From: Deinococcus peraridilitoris DSM 19664
GTDB lineage: Bacteria; Deinococcota; Deinococci; Deinococcales; Deinococcaceae
Assembly (NCBI RefSeq): GCF_000317835.1
Contig: NC_019793.1
Span: 1,488,001-1,552,000 of the forward strand
DNA length: 64,000 nt
Direction of reading: 5' to 3'
Program-made: the position numbers and the translations under genes
The notes under the pieces: model-generated
Databases searched by the model: none
Told to the model about the DNA's origin: nothing
The model's input: the letters and a program-made list of their open reading frames with translations, nothing else
Part shown: piece after piece, positions 24,126 through 32,800 of the stretch
How positions within the stretch are numbered: the first letter of the stretch is position 1
How the letters are laid out: each line of letters begins with the position of its first letter

Positions 24126-24674
24126 TCAGGCACCGAAGTCACGCGTTCCGAAGTCGAAGGTGCCGAAATCACCCGTGCCCGTCTCCGGCGTCACGCTGCC
24201 GTCGGGTGGTGGGGTGTACACGAACGACCACTCCGCGCCGCGTGGCAGCAGCGTCAAGGTGACGTACCAGTAATTCGGGTTGTTGAAGGCTTTCGTGACC
24301 GGTGTTTTCGGGAAGGGTCGCGGGTGCACCAGGATGGACCGCCAGGTGCCTTCCCGGAGTCGCACGGTGGTCTTGAGGTGTGAAATCAACGTTCGTGCGG
24401 CGATGAGTGCCGCCTGTTTGCTTTCGGCGTACACCAACCCCCGCAGCACCAGTGGCCGCACGACGGGCGCTTCGTCGCTTTCCACGAACGTCACGTCGCT
24501 GTAAGGTGCTTGCTCCAGCTCGTCGTTGCTGTCGTAGCCGAGCTCGTCACCTTGCAGTTCGAAGGTGTCGTTCAGCGCGACGGTGGTGCCGTCCTGCTTG
24601 TCGAGATTCCACCCTTCCCCTGTCGCGGTGTCCGGAGCGTCGGGAGGGAACGGCGGGATGTTCAGCGCGTACAT
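24126..24674 (-). CDS. Tail tip protein
   Basis: 182 residues. Beta-rich with RGLVYAESKQAALIAARTL and LKTTVRLREGTWRSILVHP, a layout like minor tail proteins next to the hub. C-terminus has a GDFGTFDFGTRDFGA repeat. It starts directly after the stop of the 24675 gene (TGAATG). Position between the hub-like and fibre genes supports a tail tip role. Confidence 0.6.
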   Translation of the reverse strand: MYALNIPPFPPDAPDTATGEGWNLDKQDGTTVALNDTFELQGDELGYDSNDELEQAPYSDVTFVESDEAPVVRPLVLRGLVYAESKQAALIAARTLISHLKTTVRLREGTWRSILVHPRPFPKTPVTKAFNNPNYWYVTLTLLPRGAEWSFVYTPPPDGSVTPETGTGDFGTFDFGTRDFGA

Positions 24675-26300
24675 TCACCCTCCCACGCGCATGCTGTCGA
24701 GCAGCGTGCTGGTGTTGCGCTGCTCGATGAAGGTCTTGGTGGCGATGTCCTTGGGGTCGTCACGCTGCCCGGTGCTGATGATCGTCGTGCGGCCCTTCTC
24801 GTCCAGCACGTACTCGACGCGCGCCGTCGGGTGTGTTTCGCGTACGGCGCCTCTGGGGATCAGGTGGGTGATGCCACCAGGCTCCAGGAACGCCCCGCGC
24901 ACCGTGGCTCGCGATGGGTCCTGTGCGGGATCCCGGAAGTACGCACTCTGCGCGATCCGGAGGAGCTTCTCGCGGTTCACGAACAGCGGCCGGGCGGTGG
25001 CGACGTATCCCTGCACGTCCGTGTCGTCCGTCCTGAAGGAAAAAAGGATGTTGAGACGGTCGTACGGTGCGTTCTGACCGGGATGCTGGTGGGTGAACGC
25101 CTGAAACAAATCACCCATCACGAAATTGACGCCTTCGCGCAAGGGAAGGTCGATGGTAGTCTCGTAGACCACCCCGCTGGTCGGGGAGTTCTGGTAACCG
25201 TACTGCAGGCTGCAACTCAGCAGGCGCGCGCCTTCCACGCCGGACACTTCGAGCGCCGCGAGATCGCGCACCAGCGCCGCGTCCTGCACGAGGTACGACA
25301 CGTCGAAGGTCGTGGTCGTGAGCGTGGTGTTGCTGGCCCGCGAGGTACGATCGTCATCCGCGGCGTTGCCGGGCGCCGTGACGTTGTTCCCGCCCGGCAC
25401 GATATTGGACGCGTACAGCAGGTCACGCGAGTTTTCCTCTTTAATCGGCACCCACGCGGTCGCTTCACCGAGCGTGCTGTTCGACACCGCGCGGAAACCC
25501 ACCATGGTCTTCGCCGGGGCGGTCACGCGTTTCGTGGCGATCAGGTCACCGCTGATCAGGTGGCGGCTGTAGTACGTCAAGTCCACTGCGCTGCTCATCT
25601 GCCCCAGCAAGAAACGCGCGGACGTCACCAGGTTGGCACTGCCGACATCCTGCCGCTCGATGCTCGCGGTGGGTGATGCACCGTTCTCGTCGGCGGTCAT
25701 GACGCCCACGTCCGTGCGTTTCAGGAACGCGCGCCGTTCGGCGTCCACGCCCCACGACCAGGGTTTCCCGAGGCGCTGCACGACTTCATCGAGCATCACC
25801 GCGACGCTCTGGAAGTTCCCGAACACCGCCCCGACGGTCACGCCGGTATTCACTGGAATGAGGCTGAGGTCGGGATTCAGGAACGGCACGCGACCCTGGT
25901 TGATGAGGTCCGTCAGGATCGCGCGCACCGTCACGCCCGCGTCCGCTTGCGGGTAGGACAGCACCCAGCAGTCGAGTTTCTTGAAGCGCTCCTTGTAGCC
26001 GACGAGGGTGAAGCCGCTCGAACGCGTCTTTCTGGGAGCGCCGCTGATTTCGGCGTACCCGCTGAAGAGCGAACGGGGCGGCGTCGTGAAGTCATCTAGG
26101 GATTCCTGGATGGTCACGCCGTCGTGCGGTTCGATGCCGAGTTTCGCCCAGATGCCGCTGAAGGTGGCTTCCAGGCAATTCGCGTTGCCTTCCAGAGCCA
26201 TCCGCAGTCCACTGCGCGGAATGGGTACTTCACGCATGGTGCGGGTGGCTTTGGGTTGACCATTCGGACTGAACACCTGTAAACGCCAGGAAAAAGTCAT
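24675..26300 (-). CDS. Baseplate hub-like tail protein
   Basis: 541 residues from ATG 26300 (MTFSWRLQVF) behind GGAGG. N-terminal ~200 residues resemble hub proteins of long-tailed phages (VPIPRSGLRMALEGNANCL; SLFSGYAEISGAP; VTVRAILTDLINQG; LGKPWSWGVDAERRAFLK). The C-terminal half is mixed with YVLDEKGRTTIISTGQRDD near the end. It probably forms the tail tip ring below the tape measure. Family assignment is by pattern and position. Confidence 0.65.
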   Translation of the reverse strand: MTFSWRLQVFSPNGQPKATRTMREVPIPRSGLRMALEGNANCLEATFSGIWAKLGIEPHDGVTIQESLDDFTTPPRSLFSGYAEISGAPRKTRSSGFTLVGYKERFKKLDCWVLSYPQADAGVTVRAILTDLINQGRVPFLNPDLSLIPVNTGVTVGAVFGNFQSVAVMLDEVVQRLGKPWSWGVDAERRAFLKRTDVGVMTADENGASPTASIERQDVGSANLVTSARFLLGQMSSAVDLTYYSRHLISGDLIATKRVTAPAKTMVGFRAVSNSTLGEATAWVPIKEENSRDLLYASNIVPGGNNVTAPGNAADDDRTSRASNTTLTTTTFDVSYLVQDAALVRDLAALEVSGVEGARLLSCSLQYGYQNSPTSGVVYETTIDLPLREGVNFVMGDLFQAFTHQHPGQNAPYDRLNILFSFRTDDTDVQGYVATARPLFVNREKLLRIAQSAYFRDPAQDPSRATVRGAFLEPGGITHLIPRGAVRETHPTARVEYVLDEKGRTTIISTGQRDDPKDIATKTFIEQRNTSTLLDSMRVGG

Positions 26301-26368
26301 AAACCTCCACTGGAACAGCAAGGCACGTCAAGGCCGCCCGCCGGTCACCCGAGGGTGAAGCTGAGGCC

Positions 26369-26863
26369 ATGCGCCAGATCCTGCTGCTCGCCTTCACGAT
26401 GTGCGTCAGTCAAGCAGGAGCGGCCACGTATGCCGACGCTCCGTTCCTCGGTTCCACGTTGAACCTGCCGAGAATCAGCTTCTGCAAGGTGAACAAGTGC
26501 GTGCTGCTCTCCACCACCCCACTGCCCGGGCACGTCGAGGAGATGTACCGCGTCAACGTGCCCGGTGATTCCGGGACGTATTACCTCAACGTGCTCCGGC
26601 GAGGCGGGAAAGCCATCCGGGTGGGGGACCGGGCGTTCGGTCAGGATTACTTCGCCAGCAAAGCGCACGTGGAGTTGCTGTTGTTCGCCACCGGAACGCA
26701 GCAGAAGCTGAACGCCGATGGTGTACAGACGATGCTCGACTCCAACACACTGACGGTCCTGCGGGGGTACGCGGGACGCAAGTACTGGGTGCAGCTCGCC
26801 AACTGGCCGGGGTTTGGGCTGTCGGACATCCTGTTCGCCATCACCGAAGAACTGCAGTACTGA
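26369..26863 (+). CDS. Plus-strand secreted protein inside the tail operon (moron)
   Basis: 164 residues with a signal peptide MRQILLLAFTMCVSQAGAA, followed by a mature ~145-residue domain with one Cys pair (ISFCKVNKCVLL). It is transcribed against the surrounding tail genes and fits exactly between the tape measure stop and the hub gene start. A GAGG lies before its ATG. Such genes are usually expressed from the prophage and act on the host surface, for example in superinfection exclusion; that role is inferred. No family recognised. Confidence 0.7.
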   Translation: MRQILLLAFTMCVSQAGAATYADAPFLGSTLNLPRISFCKVNKCVLLSTTPLPGHVEEMYRVNVPGDSGTYYLNVLRRGGKAIRVGDRAFGQDYFASKAHVELLLFATGTQQKLNADGVQTMLDSNTLTVLRGYAGRKYWVQLANWPGFGLSDILFAITEELQY

Positions 26864-26897
26864 ACGGTCGATGTCCCCCGGCTGTTCATCTTGGGCG

Positions 26898-29800
26898 TCA
26901 CCCACGGTAGACATCCGACAGCGCCGGACGGGCGTCGTAACGCCGTTCGCCTTCACCGTCGGACAGGATGACATGCAACCCACCTCGCAAGCTGTCCGCG
27001 AGGTACCGCGCAGCCTGCTCGATGAGTTCGGAGCCGCGTTCGAAACGCATCCCGCTCGCGTCGATGCTGGTCATCATCGACACCCCCCGACCGGGAGCGT
27101 CCGGAACGGCCACGCGGATTCCTCCGCTGAGGTACTCCGCGGCGCGTTCCATCAGTTCCGCGCTGCGGATGACTTTCGGAACGTACTCGGAGCCGAAGGC
27201 ATCGAAGCCTCGCAGCAGTGAAGAGTCGATGGCGGAAATGCCGAGGTCCGGCATGGCCCCGAACAGGTCGGTGGGTGTGGGGCTGTCACGCTCCTCCCCT
27301 TCCAGGCGTTTGATGCGGTCCTGCGCGTCCTGCAGGTCACGCCGGGCCCGGTCACGCTCCGCGTCCGAGGTGGCTTTCTCGAACCGACCTTGCGCCTGGC
27401 TGGCCTGTTCACGCCAGTAGGCGATGCTGTCCGCGCCTGCCGTTTCCTGTTTCTCGCTGCCGTACCCGGGCAGGCCGCTCAGCAGGCCCCCACCGAGGTT
27501 CAGCACCCGCTTGCCTTCACTGCGAATGGCGTCCACCCAGGCGTCCAGGTTGGTTTGTTCCTGCGCGTCGATCAAGCCGTCGCGCATGGCGTACGCGTAA
27601 TTCTGCGCGTACCCGTCCATCAGTTCCTGAATCTGACTTTGCGCCAAGAGCGCCTGAATGGCCATCTTCGCCAGGAAGGAGTTGAGGGTCTTCTCGAACG
27701 CCACACCCACCTCGCTGAAGTCCGCTTTGAAGAACCCGTCGACGAGGGCGGACTCGAGTGAATTCTTGATGCTGCCGCTCAGGTCATTGAAGATCTCCCC
27801 TGCTTTCGTCTGCCAGGTGCGTTTGGCACCTTCGAGTTGCCCGACCGCGAGGCGGGCGTCCTTCAGCGCTTGCTCACCGAGGTCCTGGAAGTGGTCCCCC
27901 CAGCCTTCCATCTGGCGTTGCTCGGCTTCGTCGAGCACACCGTCACGCATCGCGCTGGCGTACCAGTGTTTGAAGTCCTCCAGGCGCGCGGCGAGTTTGC
28001 TTTGCGCGACGACGGTTTCGGTGATGACCTTGGCGACCAAGGTGTTGATGGATTTCTTGAAGGTGTCCGTCGCAGCGGACCAGTCTCCCGTCTCGAAGGC
28101 GTTGGTGATGCTGCTTTGCAGCGCTCCGCTGACTTCGCCTTGCACGTCGTACAGTTGCTGCTGGACTTCTGATCCGAAGCCGTCCAGCTCGCTCAGCACC
28201 TCCTTGGAAGCGTCACTGATGACACGACCCTGCGACTTGAAGTAGCGACCCCATGCTTTGACGTTGGCACGCTCCGAAGCGTCCAGCACACCGTCCTGCA
28301 TGGCGTGAGCAAGCCATTCGCTGAAGCGTTTCATCTCAGCGGCCAGCTTCGATTGGGTAATCATCGTCTGGATCAGCAATTTGGCAATGAAGGTATTGAT
28401 GGACTTGTCAAACGCCGCTTCGGCCTTGGAGAAGTCTCCCGTCAGAAAGCCGTCCATCAAAGCACTGTCGAGGGTATTGCTGATGGTCGTGCCCAAGTTG
28501 GCGAAAATCTCGGCGGCTTTGATCTGCAGTTTGGCCGCCTCTTCGCTGAGCACCTGGGGTGCTCCACCGAACGCCTGCCAGCCGAGACGCTGCCAGAACC
28601 CGGCGTTGGCAAGGGTATCGCGTTTCGCGGCTTCGGCCTCCAAGGCTTTCTTGAAGGGATTCTCGAATGCCCCGCCGGACAGACCAGCGGCTGACCGCTG
28701 GTCACTGGCGATGGACCGCATGCGCTCCTGGTACTCACGCAACCCGGGGTTGAGCGAGTCGGTGATGAAATCCCCAAGTTGTTCGACGGCATTCAGGGTG
28801 CTGGTGATGCCGCCGACGATGTCACCGGACGCGAAGGACTTGAAGGCGTCGAAGCTGCTGCTGGCCGCTCCGGCCAGTTTGGACAGGGAACCGCCGGTGA
28901 TTTTGTCGAGGACGTTCGCGACGGCCGTGAAGCCCTGGATGATCCTGTCGAATTCATTGAGGTACAGCGCCTGCCGGGCTTCGATGCCTTCCTGGGTGAT
29001 CCGCAGGCGTTCATTCTCGAATTTCTCGCGCGCTTCGAGTTCATCGGTGCCTCCTTGCACCGCGGCTTCGTATTCCGCCCTCGCGCTCTCCAGGGCGAGG
29101 GCTTCGCGTTGCGCCTGGTAGTCACGCTCGGAGATCAGGTGCTGACGAAAGCGGGCTTCGAGGGCGTCACTGCGCCGCTCACGGTTGAGTGACGCCAGGG
29201 TCTGCTGGTGCTTGCGTTCCAGTTCCGTCCGGGCCGTGAGGCCTTGCGAGGTGATGCGTTTCACTTCGTTCTGGTAGCGCTGCTCGGCTTCGACGCGCAG
29301 TTGCGTGTTGCTCTGGGCGGCTTGCAACTCCCGGTCCCGGGTGGCCGCGGCGGCCTGCAGTTGCAGGCGTTCACGTTCGACGAGGTACTGACGTTCGGAG
29401 AGCTGACCGGCACTGCGGCGGCTTTCCAGGTCTTGCTCTTCGGCAGCGCGCAGCAGGTCCTGCATGGTCGCCGCGTGCTGCTGGGCGAGGCGTTCGCGGT
29501 CGGTGTTGCCGCTGCGGGTGATGCCGCTCAGGTTCGCTTGATGCTGACTGAGGGCGAGCTCCCGGCGAGCCTGGGAGGCATGGTCCCGCTCGAGTTGCTG
29601 CTCTTCTCCCTGGAAGCGCAGGCGTTCCGCTTCCAGCGCGAGGGTTTCCCGTTGATCGAGGTACGCGCGTTCACTCAGCAGACCCGCCGAGTGCTGTTGT
29701 TCGAGGGTCTGCTGTTGCAGGTTCACCAGACCCAAACGAACGGCGAGGCGCTCGTCGAGTTGACGTTGCGCTTCTGCCAGCCGCTCGGTGGCCTTCTGGG

Positions 29801-32800
29801 CGATCTGCTCGGCACCGGCGAGGTTGCGGGTGCGGTCAGCGAGGTCCTGCATGCGTTCGGAGTAGGCGCGCAGTTCCTCTTCGGTCATGCCACCGAGGTC
29901 GACCCGCAGGCCCGCCTCGAAAGCGCCAGCGATTCCCGCTCCAGGTTCAGGTTTGCGCTGAGAGTCCTGACCGGGGACGAACCCGGCCGCGCGGGCATCC
30001 AGGGAGGTGTTCTTGAGTCGCTCCGCGAACTGCCCGTAACGCTCCTCAGCGTCCGCGAGGCCGTCCGTGAGGGCTTTCTTCAGCCGGTCACTCAGGCCAG
30101 CCCAGGTGTTCTCGTCCGCCATCAGATTCGTGACGGTGGCGATGATGCCACCAATCTCGTCTTCAGAGGCGGTGCCGAGCCGAGCGAGGGCTTCTTGTGC
30201 GGCCTGCACTTTTACGAGCGCGTCGACGCTCGCTCGACCCGCGTCGCGCTCACCCGGGCGGGTGATGGCGAGCGGACCGCCATCCGCGTAGGGGTTGGGG
30301 AGGTTCGCGTACGCCTGCTGCAGTTGCGTGCGCAGGTCATCCAGGTACGCGCGGAGTTTCGAGCGGCTCTGCACGCTGAGTTGCTGGAACGCCCCTGATT
30401 CGGTCAGGTCGGCCAGCTGCGCGACCTGATCGGTCAGGGTGCCTGCCAGACCACGAATGACGCTGTTCGCGCCCTCTTCGGCCATTCCGAGCGCTTCGGT
30501 TTTGAGGCGCGCGAGCTCATCGGCGGCGAGGCCACTTTTGCTGCCCAGCTCGTCGATGACGGCGCTGACCGCGTCGAAGTTCATCGCGGCGTCCGGCAGG
30601 AGGCGGTTGAGGTCGTCGAGGGTCACCTTGACGCTGTCCATGATGGGTCGGCGGTTGAGGTGGTCGTCGGCTGCCCCGACGTTCTTGGCGAGGTACTCGA
30701 AGGCGTCCGCGACGCCTTTTTCCTGCGCGGCGAGTTCTGACGCGCGCTCCCCGTGATGAAAGAACGCCCCGGTGAGTTTGTCCACCGCTGCCACGGCAGG
30801 TGCGGTGTCCAGGCCCTTCCCGGACAATTCACGCCGCAGTGACTGCAGCTGTTCGAGCAGCGCGGCTTTCTTGTCACCGCTGAACTCACCGGCCTGCGCG
30901 AGTTCGTCTATCGCGCGGCGTAACCTGGCGTATTTCTGAATGGCCTCCTCGATGCCGCGAGAGCGTTGGTCTGTCTCTTCCCGCGCGGCTTCTTTCGCGA
31001 TGATGACGCGTTTGGTGGCTTCATCACGTGCAATGCGGGTTTCGGTCGTGTACGTGGTCCGGGCGGTGGCCACGGCGGCATCCTCGACCTGCTGAATGCC
31101 TTTCAGGATGCTTTGAGGGGTTTTGCCGTCGTACAGCTTGTTTTGCTCGGTCCGTCGGGCGTTCGCTTCATCCCGTGCCGCTTTGATGGCCGCGTCGCGG
31201 GTGCGTGCGGCGATGCTCAGCCGGGCGTTCAGGATCGCCTGACTGCTTTCACGTTCGATGATCAGACGCTGAGCCGCGTTTTTCTTCTCCCCCGCCAGGC
31301 TCGCTTCCCGGGCGGCTTCCAGTTGCCGCAGGGTCGCTTGTGCGTCACTGAGCCGTCCCTGCGCCAGCTCACGGTTGAGTTGCTTTTGCAGGTTCGCGCG
31401 GTTCACGTCGCGCTGATCGGCTTGATCCTGCAACTGCTCGGTTTTGCGGGCGAGGTCACGCGCGAAGTCGAACGCTGCCCGCTGCGCGTCATTCGTTTTG
31501 ACGTACCGTTCGATCTCACCGCGCAAGGTGAGCTTCTGCGCTTCGGTACCTCGCTCTTCGATCTTGAGCGAGCGTTGCGCGAGGTCGGTGGCGCGCGCGC
31601 GTTGTTTGTTCCAGTCGGCGGTGGTGAGGACGTACTCCTTGTTTTCCTTGTTCAGGCTTTTCTGCGCGCCTTGCAGGTTGATGATGACGTCCAGCAGGTC
31701 TTTGGCGCTCTGGCTGCCCTTGTTGCCAGTCGCAGCGTACGCCGCTTGGGCTTCGGTGAGCAGTTTCGAGAGTCCTCCGGCGTACGCCTGCCGGCCTTGG
31801 CCGTCCACGTCACCGAGCCGTCCGGCGTTGAAGTTGCGCTGCAAATCCTTCAGGCGGTTCGATAACCCGTCCGCACCCGTGGGCAGCAGGCCTTGCTGCG
31901 CGTCTTTCACCTGGGTGTACACCCGGGTCAGGTCACGGGTGGCGTCGGCACTCAAAGCGGTTTTCTTGCGCGCGGCGTCCAACTCACGCTGGAGTTTCTG
32001 CAGACCGGTCAGGTACTGCCCTTGCGTGATGTCACCTGCCTTGGCGCTGAGGCTGAGATCCTCGAAGCGCGAGCGGAACACCTCCGCGGCCGTTCCCGCA
32101 CTTTTCAGGCCTTTCTCGTAATCGCTGAGGTTCTCCCGGAGTCGTTTGACGTCCCCGCCTTGCTTCTCGAACTGGGTGATCAACGCGCGTTGCTGCCCGA
32201 GGTTTTTGGTGAGCGCCGCGCCGCTGAGGGTCTGCTCTGCTTTGATCAGGGCGCGCAGTTGCTGCTCCAGCTTGGCGAGCGCGGTTGTTCTGGCGTTCGC
32301 GTCGGCCGCGCTGGGCGCCCCCGTTTTGTCCGGAGTGTATTTCGAGGTGGGGGTGGCGGAGGGGAACTTGAGGTTCAGGTGCGCGGCGTAATCGCCCTGA
32401 CGGACGTAAGAGGTGGGGTTGCCCAGCGCACCGATGGCGACATCACCACGCGCGTCTCGCCCTCCGGTTTTCGCGTTCGTGACCCGGTTGTTTCCGCGTA
32501 CGTACCCGTTCCCGACGTAAATCCCGACGTGGTTCTGCCCGTTCGAGGTGTAAAAGACCAGGTCGCCTTCTTTCAGTTCCTCCTTGCCTCGGTAGGGTTT
32601 CAGCAGTCCCGCTTCCTTGAAGTTGTCCGCGGCGCTCCGCGCGGTCGGCATGAGTTTGCCGTTCACCATGTCTGGCTTCTTGCGGAACATCTCGTCGATG
32701 GCTTTCTCGGAGCCTTTGTAGGCCAGCCCGAGGGTCTGACGGACCCACTTGGCGCATTCATCCACGATGGCCGTGGTGGCCTTGCTGGTGAGGGCTTTGA

